A stretch of 64,000 nucleotides of DNA from JAHEJB01 sp041748175 (GTDB lineage Bacteria > Bacteroidota > Rhodothermia > Rhodothermales > Rubricoccaceae): assembly GCA_041748175.1 (NCBI GenBank), contig JBGTDU010000142.1, forward strand, positions 1 through 64,000, given 5' to 3'. The notes beneath the pieces were generated by a model that was not told the origin of the DNA, did not search any database, and saw only the letters and a list, made by a program, of their open reading frames with translations. Numbering within the stretch: the first letter of the stretch is position 1; every line of letters starts with the position of its first letter. The position numbers and the translations under genes are program-made. This document shows, piece by piece, positions 7,845 to 16,787 of this stretch.

Positions 7845-9386
7845 TTAAAGTTTTTTGCGCCAGGCAGTCCCCGTCGGCGAATCCATGATGTCGACGCCCA
7901 ACGCTTCAAGTTCGTCGCGGATTTCGTCAGCACGGGCCCAGTCCTTGGAAGAACGTGCGCTGGTGCGTTGTTCGAGGAGCGATTCGACGCGCTCGGCGAA
8001 CGCATCGTCTTCAGTCGATTGTGGTTCGGTAGGCATGTCATGCCGAACGATGCCGAGCAAGCCATTGATCCGGTCAAGAAACGCCGAGGCGGACTGCGCC
8101 GCTTTTCCAGACATAGGCTCCTGCCGATGCTGACTGAGGATGACGTTCACTCCGCGGTAGGCTGCCGCGAGCGCCTCCGGTGTGTTGAGGTCGTCGCACA
8201 TCGCAGCGAGGGCGTCCGCGTACGCATCGCCAAGCGGGGCTTCCAGATTGCTCTCGCCAACCCGACCCGCTTCAAGCGCTTCCCGAACCGCTTCGTCTGC
8301 GTCCTGGTAGCGCTGGATATTCTTGGCGGCCGCCCTTAGCGCCGCCAGCGTAAATTTAAAGGGCTTCCCGTAATGGCCGCTGATCAGCACGAGACGAAGC
8401 GCAAGCGGCTCGACCGGCGCGCCCCAATCTGCCCGACCGCCATCATCAACATTTCCGGTAAGATCGTGGACCGTCAGGAAGTTGCCGTCGCGCTTCGACA
8501 TCTTCTTGCCTTCCACCTGCAAAAAGCGCGTGTGCGCCCAGTGGTTTGCAAACGGCTTGTTGGTAATGGCCTCGGCTTGGGCGATCTCACACTCATGATG
8601 CGGAAAACGGAGGTCCTCACCGCCGCCGTGGAGGTCGATCGTCTCGCCGAGGTACTTCTGAGCCATCACGGAGCATTCGAGGTGCCAACCCGGAAATCCC
8701 CAGCCGAAGGGGCTGTGCCACTGCATGAGGTGCCCTTCGTCTTTCTTCCACAGGGCGAAATCGCGTGGGTCGCGCTTGCCTTCATCCACCACAACATCCC
8801 GCGATTCTCCCGCTGCGCCCAGGGTTAAGGTCTCGATATCGGTATTGCCCGACAGCTTTCCGTAGCCCTCGAACGACGGCACGTGGAAGTAGACGCCGTC
8901 ATCGGTCTCGTAGGCGTAGCCAGTTTCAAGCAGGGCTTCCACGGCACGAATCTGCTCGCGGACGTGCTCGGTGGCGCGAGGTCGGATATTGGGCTCGCGG
9001 AGGTTGAGCGCCCGCCAGTCGGCGATAAGCGCACCGGTGTAGTGCCTCGCCAGATCCCACACGTTGGCGAACTGCTCGCCCTCTTTGCTTTTCAGCGCCT
9101 TCGCCATGCGGTCCTCGCCGGAGGCGTCCGCCGTGTCGTCCGCCGTGAGGTGGCCGACGTCCGTCACGTTGGAGACATAGTTGACCTGCCACCCCAGCGC
9201 TTCAGCTGTCCGCACAATCAGATCCGCCGTCAGGAACGTCCGAAAGTTGCCGATGTGGGCGTAGGAGTAGACCGTCGGGCCGCAGGAGTAGAATCTCAGA
9301 AGCGGACTTCCGTCCTCTGTCATCTGCGACGGGACCAATGGTTCAACCTGCCGCGCGAGTGCGTTATAGAGACGAAAAGTGGGCAT
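7845..9386 (-). CDS. cysS: Cysteine-tRNA ligase
   Basis: 513 residues, near the usual 460-500. N-terminal FYSCGPTVYSYAHIGNFRT contains the zinc-ligand cysteine and the HIGH motif as HIGN. Mid-protein WHLECSVMAQKYLG and DLRFPHHECEIAQAEA supply the other zinc ligands. KKMSKRDGNF is the KMSKS loop in its KMSKR form. The C-terminal DALR-type helical domain includes DDLNTPEAL and a tail RADEIRDELEALGVDIMDSPTGTAW. It charges tRNA-Cys. The start is exact because FRLYNALARQVEPL is the family N-terminus. A TGCGTA-rich repeat occupies the whole upstream spacer. Confidence 0.97.
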   Translation of the reverse strand: MPTFRLYNALARQVEPLVPSQMTEDGSPLLRFYSCGPTVYSYAHIGNFRTFLTADLIVRTAEALGWQVNYVSNVTDVGHLTADDTADASGEDRMAKALKSKEGEQFANVWDLARHYTGALIADWRALNLREPNIRPRATEHVREQIRAVEALLETGYAYETDDGVYFHVPSFEGYGKLSGNTDIETLTLGAAGESRDVVVDEGKRDPRDFALWKKDEGHLMQWHSPFGWGFPGWHLECSVMAQKYLGETIDLHGGGEDLRFPHHECEIAQAEAITNKPFANHWAHTRFLQVEGKKMSKRDGNFLTVHDLTGNVDDGGRADWGAPVEPLALRLVLISGHYGKPFKFTLAALRAAAKNIQRYQDADEAVREALEAGRVGESNLEAPLGDAYADALAAMCDDLNTPEALAAAYRGVNVILSQHRQEPMSGKAAQSASAFLDRINGLLGIVRHDMPTEPQSTEDDAFAERVESLLEQRTSARSSKDWARADEIRDELEALGVDIMDSPTGTAWRKKL

Positions 9387-9478
9387 TAACTAGTGCGTAA
9401 CGCGTAGTACGTATTCATTGAGATGGGCGTGACGACAGCGAGTGGCTAAGAAATACGGAATACGCAAAACACGAAGAC
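9387..9478. repeat. TGCGTA-rich degenerate intergenic repeat, copy 2
   Basis: It fills exactly the space between the cysS start and the sufE stop. It opens with AGTGCGTAACGCGTAGTACG and closes with AATACGGAATACGCAAAACA. Both halves resemble the spacer upstream of trpS. No promoter motif is clear, although cysS needs one here or upstream. Confidence 0.55.
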
Positions 9479-9904
9479 TCAGGTTGACGGTTCGAGATTG
9501 GCGCTCGCCGCATTTTGCATGCGATTGAGGATATTGGCGAGCCCGCCCTGCCGGGTTACGCTGAGGGCCTCGCCAAGCCCGGCTTCCTGAATGAACGCCG
9601 GATCGACGGCGGCAACCACCTCCGGTGTCTCGCCGTCCAGGCCGTTCACAAGAATGGCCACCATGCCCTTTACAATCTGCGCGTCGGCGAAGCCGCGGTA
9701 GCGCATCACGCCTTCTTTTTCGTCAAAATTGGCATCCAGATAAACGAGCGACGTGCAGCCCCGCACACGGTGGATGTCGTCTTTCTTGACATCCGGGTAG
9801 TCGCCAAGGCCAGCGGCATAATCAATCAACAACATCGAGCGCGTCAGCTTATCGAGCATCGCGCTTTCGTCGACGAACTGTTGGAGGCGGGGTGGTAGCG
9901 ACAT
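9479..9904 (-). CDS. sufE: SufE family cysteine desulfurase sulfur acceptor
   Basis: 141 residues from MSLPPRLQ. SufE fold markers are LIDYAAGLGDYP, then HRVRGCTSLVYLDANF with the sulfur-accepting cysteine at position 50, and MRYRGFADAQIVKGMVAILVNGLDG. SufE takes persulfide from SufS and passes it to the SufBCD scaffold during Fe-S cluster assembly. The usual VPGC..VW appears here as VRGCTSLVY, within family variation. No other suf gene is nearby, so this is a stand-alone sufE as in many Bacteroidota. Confidence 0.92.
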   Translation of the reverse strand: MSLPPRLQQFVDESAMLDKLTRSMLLIDYAAGLGDYPDVKKDDIHRVRGCTSLVYLDANFDEKEGVMRYRGFADAQIVKGMVAILVNGLDGETPEVVAAVDPAFIQEAGLGEALSVTRQGGLANILNRMQNAASANLEPST

Positions 9905-9985
9905 GGAGAGGCAAAAGTCAGCGGCGAATACGCTGGCCGAATTGTTCAGTGCCGACGGCACCGTGAAACTCTCGCGGAAGGTTGC

Positions 9986-10468
9986 TTAGAATGCCAGCCC
10001 AAGTCCCACCGTCGCGTCCGGCAAATCTTTGCCGATTCCTGCCAGCGCCGTCACGGAAAATGCGGCGAAGCGCATCCCCGCACCGATGTTCACGCCATAT
10101 CCGGTGTACGTGCAGTTGCCAAGGCAGTCTCTTCGGGAATGGTAGTAAACAACGGGCCCGGCTTGCGGCGAGAACACGAAGTTGGTGCCCCGGCTGAGCG
10201 GAATCGGATACACGCCGCGAACCGTTCCGCTGTAAGACCTGAACTTGACATCCTGCCCCTGAATTCGCTCGTTGCCGAAACCATAACTGGCGCTCGGCAC
10301 GACCCACACACCGGTTTGCCCGATGCGATATGTAGCGTGGACGCCAAGGGTAATGGCGTTCGGGTTTGCAGTGGCGCCCGCATGAAAACCAACGCGAAGC
10401 TGTGCCTGAGCTCCGTGGGAGACCATTATCAGAACGAGGAGCGAGATCGGCGTTGCGAGATGTCGCAT
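9986..10468 (-). CDS. Small outer-membrane beta-barrel protein
   Basis: 160 residues from MRHLATPISLLVLIMVSHGAQAQ, a signal peptide cut after AQA. The mature part alternates short strands with aromatic girdle residues (GFHAGATANPNAITLGVHATYRIG, VWVVPSASYGFG) and ends VGLGLAF with a C-terminal Phe, the signal for BAM-dependent insertion. Two cysteines (CLGNC) may form a disulfide in a loop. The fold is like OmpA/OmpX-type eight-strand barrels. No specific function can be assigned. Confidence 0.7.
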   Translation of the reverse strand: MRHLATPISLLVLIMVSHGAQAQLRVGFHAGATANPNAITLGVHATYRIGQTGVWVVPSASYGFGNERIQGQDVKFRSYSGTVRGVYPIPLSRGTNFVFSPQAGPVVYYHSRRDCLGNCTYTGYGVNIGAGMRFAAFSVTALAGIGKDLPDATVGLGLAF

Positions 10469-10509
10469 GGCGGTTTGAAAGAAATGCGCCGACAAACTAG
10501 CGACGCCTA

Positions 10510-11292
10510 TCAAAGGATCGGTTGTTGTCGGAGGATTTCCCAGACGAGGTGCTGGAGCTGGGGGATGATCAGTCGATCCGCGGCAAGTTGCACGGCGTTG
10601 GAGGAACCCGGACAGCAAAAAAGCAGCGTCGGAGAGCTTCCGTAGACGCCTGCCGTCGCCCGCGAGAGCATCGCCGCGGGGCCGATTTCCTCGAACGACA
10701 GCATCCTGAATAGCTCGCCAAAGCCCGGAAGCGGTTTCACGATGAGGGATTCGGCGACCTCCACCGTGGTATCGCGGTGGCTGATCCCCGTGCCGCCGGT
10801 CGTGATGACGACCTCCACATGCTCCGCCAATTCGTTGAGCGTCGAGCGGATGATCTCGGCATCGTCGGGTACAATTCTGTATGCACCAACGCTTTGCCCG
10901 GACGCTTCGATTTGTTCGCGGAGCAGCTTCCCGCTCGTGTCGGTGGCTTCTGTCCGCGTGTCGGAAACCGTAACGACCGAGCAGTTCACCGGTGTGTCGC
11001 GGGCGAGGGCTTCGTGCTCCTTATTACTCATCGTGGACTTGGTCGTTTTTGTGGCTCTCCCCAACCATCTCGGTGGATCGTGCCCGTGTCCGCCCCACGG
11101 GTTGCAGCGGAGAATCCTCCAGGCAGCGAGGATTATACCGCGAACCGCGCCGTACTCTTTCAGTGCGAGAATCGAATACTGAGAGCACGTTGGTGTGAAC
11201 CGGCACGTGCTCGGGAAGAACGGCGAGATGCCTTTCTGGTACAGCTTGACCAGACCGATGAGGAGCAGGCGTGGGATCTTCCATACAGTCAT
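10510..11292 (-). CDS. YidD-MoaB fusion: membrane insertion factor joined to molybdopterin adenylyltransferase
   Basis: One uninterrupted frame, 260 residues from MTVWKIPR. Residues 1-75 are YidD: LVKLYQKGISPFFPSTCRFTPTCSQYSI... LRCNPWGGHGHDPP, with the conserved cysteines. From about residue 88 (MSNKEHEAL, ATG ending at 11031) comes a complete MoaB/MogA domain: VNCSVVTVSDTRT, VVITTGGTGISHRDTT, and a CCPGSSNAV nucleotide-binding loop. YidD helps YidC-dependent insertion; MoaB adenylylates molybdopterin. No stop separates them. Either they are translated as one protein or moaB has an internal start. The linker GRATKTTKSTM lacks obvious structure. Confidence 0.82.
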   Translation of the reverse strand: MTVWKIPRLLLIGLVKLYQKGISPFFPSTCRFTPTCSQYSILALKEYGAVRGIILAAWRILRCNPWGGHGHDPPRWLGRATKTTKSTMSNKEHEALARDTPVNCSVVTVSDTRTEATDTSGKLLREQIEASGQSVGAYRIVPDDAEIIRSTLNELAEHVEVVITTGGTGISHRDTTVEVAESLIVKPLPGFGELFRMLSFEEIGPAAMLSRATAGVYGSSPTLLFCCPGSSNAVQLAADRLIIPQLQHLVWEILRQQPIL

Positions 11293-11389
11293 CAGGCGGC
11301 CTAGAACGCGGTTTGACGAGTTAGTTTGCCGTCTGGTCATTTCTGAAATTGTCAGACCGTCACAAGTCACAAGTTGCTCCGCAGCGGTT

Positions 11390-13687
11390 TCAATCTAGCC
11401 GCGAAACTCGTTCGAGCTCAGGCTTCAGCACATGCAGCAACGCGGGCAGCAACAACAGATCCGCGAGCAGGGCAAGAACAACCGTGAGCGAAACCAGCGC
11501 CCCGAGGTTGGCGGTACCCTCAAAGCGGCTCGTCATCAATGCGCCAAATCCGCCAAGAAGCACGAACGAGGTCAGGATGACAGCCTTTCCAGTCCCAAGA
11601 ATCGTGGTCCGAATTGCGTCCCGGAGGTCGAGTCCGGCGGCCATTTCTTGTCGGAGTCGGGCGAGCATGTGAATGGTGTCGTCCACGGCGATGCCGAACG
11701 CGATGGAGAATATTACCGCTGTGCCGGGGCTCACGTCGATCCCCATCACCGCCATGACGCCCGCCACCAGGATCAGCGGAATCACGTTGGGGATGAGTGA
11801 GATGAGAACAAGTTTGGCGTTGCGGAATAGCGCGGCCATCAGCAGCGAGATGAACAAAAACGCCAGCCCGATGGACAACAGCAAGCTTTCAACGAGGTAG
11901 TCCGACAGGCTCGCCGCAAGCGTGATCGTGCCGCTTTGTCTAGCGGTCAAGTCGTCGTCCAGAGTTTCAGCGAGGAACGCGTCGAGGTCAGCGCGGAAGC
12001 CTTTCATTCGTGCCGAGCCAATGTCGTTCATCAGCGCAGAAATCCGGACTTCCCTGTAATCGAAATCCACGAACCTGTGCAAGAGGTCGGCGTCCGTCAT
12101 TTCCAAGAGGAACAACTGCTGCGCCGCCAGATCGGGCTCGTGCGGGATGCGATAGAATTCTGTAGAATCGCCGTGGAGGGCTTGATTGAGCTGTTTTATG
12201 AAATCGGTCACGGCACCGACGCGCCGGATTTCGGGTCGCTCATTGAGGTAGTTCACTACGGCCTCGGCCTGAGCCAGTCGCACTGGATCTTTGAAAGCAT
12301 CTGGCTCTCCAGTCAGCAGCACGTCGAACTGCCACGGGGTGGTCAGGCGCGATTCAAACCAGACGAGGTGCTGGAAGACGTCCGTCTTCGGCCCCATCTC
12401 GTCGTTGATGTACGTGTTGATCCGCAATTGCGTAGCGGCGGTGGCACCGACCGCGGTCAGCGCGAGTGCCACGAAAACGATAGCGCGGGCTCGTCGCTCG
12501 ACGAATCCATCGAGCCATCGAAGCCAGCCATCCAACCGACCGCGACCAAGCCGATTGACCTGTTTAGTCCTGGGTTCCGGCGTCCAGAGTAGAATCACAG
12601 TAATCAATACAAGCGAGATAACAAACGTAATCATCACGCCAATTGCCGTGAAGAGCCCAAAACGAACCATCGGCACAACCCGGCTCGTCGCCAGTGTCCC
12701 GAACCCGATAGCCGTCGTGAGGCTGGTCAGGAACGTGGCCGCGCCGAGGCGCACGACCATTTTTCGGACGGCGTCGTGTTTGCTCAGGCCCTCGCTCAGT
12801 CCGTTGAAATACTTCACCAGAAGATGGATCGAATCCGCCACGCCGACGACGAGAATGATGGCCGCGATGGTGCTCGATAGGACGTCTATCGGTGCACGGA
12901 AGAGCATCTGTATCGCGACAGTCACGGCTACCCCGAGGTAAACGGTCAGGAGAGGAAGCACCACGCCGCGCACATTCCGAAACAACCAAAGCAGGACGAG
13001 AAGGAGAACCAACGACGACAGGCCTACATAGCGGACGGTCTCTACTTGCAACAGATTGACGTACGCATTCCGGATGTAAGGGAAGCCAGAAAAATGGAAC
13101 TCGTGGTCGCCGCCGTGGGCCTCTAGGATTTCATAAATGTGGCCAAGAATGATCTCCCGGTCATCATAATTGTTTAGCTGTGGATCAATCTTGACGAAGA
13201 GCGCCACGGCATTCGCTTCAGGATTGATGACGAAACCAACCGCGCCTTTGTCGGCGAGCATGGCAGCCCGAAGCGCCGCCAGACTATCCGGATGAGCGTT
13301 GAATTCGCTCCCAATGATGGGCTCAACGGAGATGCTTTCCCCCGATGCTCGTAGCGATGCAAAGTTGATGGGGCTGATGACCTCTTCAACGCCGTTGATT
13401 TCGGCCAGCGCGTCCGTCCACGTTCGGATGAGGCCCAGCGTTTCGGCGTCAAACACATCGTTGACATCCGTTCCAATCACGATAACCAGGTCGTCCGGCT
13501 CGTAGCGTTCCGAGAACGCGCGCCACGTCTGAATGGCGGGATCGTCGGCGGGGAGGAAGTTTTCGAGGCTGTAGTCGAAAACCACTCCTCGTTGGATCAA
13601 CAGCCCTGTCGCCGCCACCAGAAGAACGACGAGCAGCCCCGCAAAGAGACGCGGTTTGCCCAAGAGGAGGTCGGCGATGCGTTCCAT
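11390..13687 (-). CDS. RND superfamily exporter (MMPL/HAE3-type)
   Basis: 765 residues in two homologous halves of six predicted membrane spans each: spans 1 and 7 flank large extracytoplasmic loops, followed by five-span bundles. Characteristic GVADSIHLLVKYFNGL and FGIAVDDTIHMLARLRQ segments sit in the fourth spans, carrying the conserved acidic proton-relay positions (VGVADS, IAVDDT). Length and loops fit HAE3/MMPL lipid-type exporters rather than 1000-residue AcrB pumps. It lies immediately downstream of an SH3-like secreted protein and a LolA-like protein, suggesting export or trafficking of a lipid or lipoprotein-linked substrate. Confidence 0.9.
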   Translation of the reverse strand: MERIADLLLGKPRLFAGLLVVLLVAATGLLIQRGVVFDYSLENFLPADDPAIQTWRAFSERYEPDDLVIVIGTDVNDVFDAETLGLIRTWTDALAEINGVEEVISPINFASLRASGESISVEPIIGSEFNAHPDSLAALRAAMLADKGAVGFVINPEANAVALFVKIDPQLNNYDDREIILGHIYEILEAHGGDHEFHFSGFPYIRNAYVNLLQVETVRYVGLSSLVLLLVLLWLFRNVRGVVLPLLTVYLGVAVTVAIQMLFRAPIDVLSSTIAAIILVVGVADSIHLLVKYFNGLSEGLSKHDAVRKMVVRLGAATFLTSLTTAIGFGTLATSRVVPMVRFGLFTAIGVMITFVISLVLITVILLWTPEPRTKQVNRLGRGRLDGWLRWLDGFVERRARAIVFVALALTAVGATAATQLRINTYINDEMGPKTDVFQHLVWFESRLTTPWQFDVLLTGEPDAFKDPVRLAQAEAVVNYLNERPEIRRVGAVTDFIKQLNQALHGDSTEFYRIPHEPDLAAQQLFLLEMTDADLLHRFVDFDYREVRISALMNDIGSARMKGFRADLDAFLAETLDDDLTARQSGTITLAASLSDYLVESLLLSIGLAFLFISLLMAALFRNAKLVLISLIPNVIPLILVAGVMAVMGIDVSPGTAVIFSIAFGIAVDDTIHMLARLRQEMAAGLDLRDAIRTTILGTGKAVILTSFVLLGGFGALMTSRFEGTANLGALVSLTVVLALLADLLLLPALLHVLKPELERVSRLD

Positions 13688-13694
13688 TCGCCGT

Positions 13695-14378
13695 CTAATC
13701 TCCAGTGAGGAAATAGACGATGGTCCACGCTCCGTGCCGCTTCAGAAAGCCCATGCGGTAGCCGATGGGGTTCAGGATGAACCGCGACGCAACGAAACCT
13801 TCGCGACCGTCGGCCAGCACGATTTTCGTCCAGACTGCTTCGGTTCCGTCCTCGCCGTAGTTCCAACTCAGCACGGGTACGGTTGTGTAGGTAAGCGTGG
13901 CGAGGATCTCCGAATCGAGTGACTCAGCCGCCCGCACACGCACATTATCGCCGACGATAGCACCATGCTCGTACGAATCGAGTGTGTCCGGCCAGGCGGC
14001 GAAGACGTAAGGTGCGGAAAGGAGCGCCTGGCCGTCGTCAAAGACCTGGGATATGTCGACCGTATCGCGAACGCTGCCGAGTGCGACGATGCGCCCGAGT
14101 TCTGTCCACAACTCGGACCGCGGGGAATCTCCGTCAAACCACATTTCGCGGACGCCGTCTGCTCCTCCGGCGCTCCCGCCGAATGAGAGTTTTGCCTCGG
14201 GAGCGAACAGATCGAGCAGTGCGGTGGCGTCGCGCCGGGCAATGATCTCGACAAGTCCGCCCCGAAACGTGATGAACGACGGATCGCCCGCGCCGTCGTC
14301 GCGTGGGATCAGCGACGTGATCTGCGCCTGAACCGGCAGGCCGACGGTGAACAAGAGAATGGCAAGCAAGGCGCGCAT
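13695..14378 (-). CDS. Secreted SH3-domain-like protein of the RND cassette
   Basis: 227 residues from MRALLAILLFTVGLPVQAQ (signal peptide). The N-terminal half (FRGGLVEIIARRDATALLDLFAPEAKLSFGG) resembles an NTF2-like/SnoaL arrangement. The C-terminal part GAIVGDNVRVRAAESLDSEILATLTYTTVPVL ... WTKIVLADGREGFVASRFI is a bacterial SH3 (SH3_3) domain. Such domains bind peptidoglycan or act as protein adaptors. It starts 46 bases after the LolA-like gene and ends 7 bases before the RND gene, so all three should be one operon. Exact role unknown. Confidence 0.75.
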   Translation of the reverse strand: MRALLAILLFTVGLPVQAQITSLIPRDDGAGDPSFITFRGGLVEIIARRDATALLDLFAPEAKLSFGGSAGGADGVREMWFDGDSPRSELWTELGRIVALGSVRDTVDISQVFDDGQALLSAPYVFAAWPDTLDSYEHGAIVGDNVRVRAAESLDSEILATLTYTTVPVLSWNYGEDGTEAVWTKIVLADGREGFVASRFILNPIGYRMGFLKRHGAWTIVYFLTGD

Positions 14379-14424
14379 GGCGTGTAGATCTTTGGTTCGT
14401 GGGTTTACGTTGCGACTTCGATTC

Positions 14425-15186
14425 TTACAGCCCATCGGCACCAAGCCGTAGCTGTTGCTCGGTAAAGAGTGCGTCTGGCAGAGCGGCCTGGCTGCGGTTC
14501 CTGAACGACAGGGTGGTGCGCCGTTCGTTTTCTTCGTTCTCCATTGTGAGCCTGTTCGCTTGCCAGACGCCGGGCCGTGTTTCCACAAATTCCGACGCGA
14601 CCAGGCGCTTTATCCGCCGATTTTGCTGATTGTAGCAGTCAACGCGCAGGATGGTGTAGCGCTGCCGATCAACCATGACGACGACCTTACCGTACGCCGA
14701 AACATCACTTGATTTAGGGGTGGCCCGGATGATCCAGGCGTCCGGCGTGGTTCGGATCAGTTGGAGCGTGTAGTCGTCGGGATCACGCGGGCTGATGTCC
14801 TCGAAGGTGAGATCACTGCCGCCGAGATTCTGGCTTTGGAGTGACCCGTCGATCTGCTGCACGCGGTCGAGGGCGGGGACGTAGAGCAACTGCTCATCGC
14901 TGGAAGCCGTGTGCACCATGAGCAGGCCGGTTCCTCTGATGTCCGATGGTGCGGTAAAAACAACAAGGGCCTTGAACGCGTCGCCTGCCCCGGCCTTCGT
15001 TCGCAGGACCAATGAGTTCGTTCGCGTGCGGCCTTGTTCGTCAACCGTTTCCATGTTTATCTCAACTCGCTGCGCCTCCACCTGCCGCTGACGGCGATCT
15101 ACTTCTCTAAAAATATCCTCCGCCGATTGCGCAAATACGGAAGGCGCGAGGAGAAAAGAGATGAGGGCGCAGAGTGCCAGGCGCAT
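14425..15186 (-). CDS. LolA-like outer-membrane lipoprotein-sorting protein
   Basis: 253 residues with signal peptide MRLALCALISFLLAPSVFAQ. The mature part follows the LolA-like plan: AEDIFREVDRRQRQVEAQRVEINMETVDEQGRTRT, FTAPSDIRGTGLLMVHTASSDEQLLYVPALDRVQQI, GSDLTFEDIS, then RVDCYNQQNRRIKRLVASEF. GxSDLTFEDIS and the alternating beta structure are hallmarks of this Pfam family (PF17131-like). Members are typically encoded beside MMPL exporters, as here, and are inferred to carry hydrophobic cargo across the periplasm. First gene of the cassette. Confidence 0.87.
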   Translation of the reverse strand: MRLALCALISFLLAPSVFAQSAEDIFREVDRRQRQVEAQRVEINMETVDEQGRTRTNSLVLRTKAGAGDAFKALVVFTAPSDIRGTGLLMVHTASSDEQLLYVPALDRVQQIDGSLQSQNLGGSDLTFEDISPRDPDDYTLQLIRTTPDAWIIRATPKSSDVSAYGKVVVMVDRQRYTILRVDCYNQQNRRIKRLVASEFVETRPGVWQANRLTMENEENERRTTLSFRNRSQAALPDALFTEQQLRLGADGL

Positions 15187-15287
15187 CGATTTAGGGGGAT
15201 GTCGAGGGTGCCGATCCTACGCGGTCTGACGCCCGAAGAGTCAAACGCGACGAATCTTCAAAGGGCTTTGCTGAAAGAGCGGCGTGC

Positions 15288-16787
15288 CTAGGCCGGCCGG
15301 GCCTGTCCCTGATCTTCGTAGAGGTCTGTGACTTCATCGGGTAAGACCAGACCCGCTTTCAAAGCGATGAACCGGTCGAACAAATCAGAGCGGAGCAATC
15401 GCAAGCGGTCAATCGATTCTTTGCGCTTTTGCCTGGTCAGGCGGATTCGGATGGCGTTTATCGTGTCGCTCGCCAGCAGGTTGTACTGGAGGACAAGAAC
15501 TCCACTCAGCATCCCAAAAAAGAACACGATTACGCCGACTAGAAACGGGATATCCGGGATGGCGGGAAATGCTTCATGGAGCCGAACGTGAGCGACCGCC
15601 GCAACAATCCCCCAAACCAGCCAGGCCAGCGGATAGAGCAACAGCCCGCCAAGGATTTTAACTGTCGCCGTGTCTTTGTCGGCGGTGGAGAACTTGTCTG
15701 CCGCCCATTTTATCAAGAAGTGGACGGGCCCATTGATGAGGTAGCCGACGAGCAAAATCGGCGGCAGCAGCAGGTAGACAAGGACGGCCTGAAGCACCAA
15801 AAGTCCAACGAGCAACGGTGAGGCAAGTCGAGGGCTATTGTCGAGGTCGCTGTCCTCAAGTCGCATCGTTCGCATCAGCCTGTGGTAGCCATTTATATCG
15901 CGCCGGAGGCGATCAATTTCCTTTGGATGGCTTTCGCGCCGGGACTGATATCCGTGCCAGATCTGGGCGAAGACGAGGTTGCGAGAAACGATTCGGTCGT
16001 CGCCCATCTCCGTTCCAAACCGCTTGGCGTGCTCGGCGCGGATCAGCGTCCGGGCGCGGTGCATGAGGTTGTGGAGTGACCAATCCTCCGTAGCGCGCAC
16101 AACGCGGACCAGCGAATGGTCAATCTCTTGCGTAAGAGCAGCGATTCTCGTTTCCTGATCTTCGGGAGTGTCGTCAGCCGAGGGCGTAACGTCGAGATCT
16201 GGCGGAAGCACCATCGGCTGGTGAAACGTCACGAGAACGTCAGATCGGAAAATGTGCTTGCGGTCGTAGTGCAGCCCGACGGGGACAATGACGGGAGGCC
16301 GATCCGAGTCGTTCAATTCGCGCGCTCGGTAATACAGCCTCGCCGCGCCCGACTTGAGTTCCGACAGATGCGGCGCGTCGTGGCTGACGCCTTCGGGGAA
16401 AAGTGCGGAGAACGACCCGCCGACGAGTTCGCCCGCCAGCGCGTCCAGGCTTTTCTGGTTGGCTTCGCGCCGGTCTTCGGCACTCATTTCCTGATGGTCG
16501 GATGCTCGGAAAATGGGCACCGTCCCGACCTTCCGCATCATCCAACCGATGATGGGCCAGCGCAGTAAGCCATCCCGTGCGCCGAACACAATCTGCCCAG
16601 GAAACTGCGACATGATCAACGCCGGGTCGATCAGGCCGTTTGGATGCCACGCGACCAGCAGTCCGCCGCGGTCCTTCGGAACCAACTCGCGTCCTTCACA
16701 GGCCACTTCGCTGAAAAACATGCGCATCAGTAGGCGCACAAATCCTACGACAAAGCGATAGGCAAGGGGCGGTCGGCTCTCAGGCAC
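15288..16787 (-). CDS. 1-acylglycerol-3-phosphate acyltransferase family membrane protein (PlsC domain)
   Basis: 499 residues from a GTG at 16787 that overlaps the upstream stop; a TTG at 16850 would add 21 residues of atypical sequence. The N-terminal domain is PlsC: VAWHPNGLIDPAL (HxxxxD-like block), FGARDGLLRWPIIGWMM, IFRAS, and LFPEGVSH, which binds the phosphate. The C-terminal half has four membrane spans (LLVGLLVLQAVLVYLLLPPILLVGYLI; LLLYPLAWLVWGIVAA; FLVGVIVFFFGML). The layout resembles GPAT/DHAPAT-like acyltransferases. Probable role in glycerophospholipid synthesis. Confidence 0.84.
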   Translation of the reverse strand: MPESRPPLAYRFVVGFVRLLMRMFFSEVACEGRELVPKDRGGLLVAWHPNGLIDPALIMSQFPGQIVFGARDGLLRWPIIGWMMRKVGTVPIFRASDHQEMSAEDRREANQKSLDALAGELVGGSFSALFPEGVSHDAPHLSELKSGAARLYYRARELNDSDRPPVIVPVGLHYDRKHIFRSDVLVTFHQPMVLPPDLDVTPSADDTPEDQETRIAALTQEIDHSLVRVVRATEDWSLHNLMHRARTLIRAEHAKRFGTEMGDDRIVSRNLVFAQIWHGYQSRRESHPKEIDRLRRDINGYHRLMRTMRLEDSDLDNSPRLASPLLVGLLVLQAVLVYLLLPPILLVGYLINGPVHFLIKWAADKFSTADKDTATVKILGGLLLYPLAWLVWGIVAAVAHVRLHEAFPAIPDIPFLVGVIVFFFGMLSGVLVLQYNLLASDTINAIRIRLTRQKRKESIDRLRLLRSDLFDRFIALKAGLVLPDEVTDLYEDQGQARPA

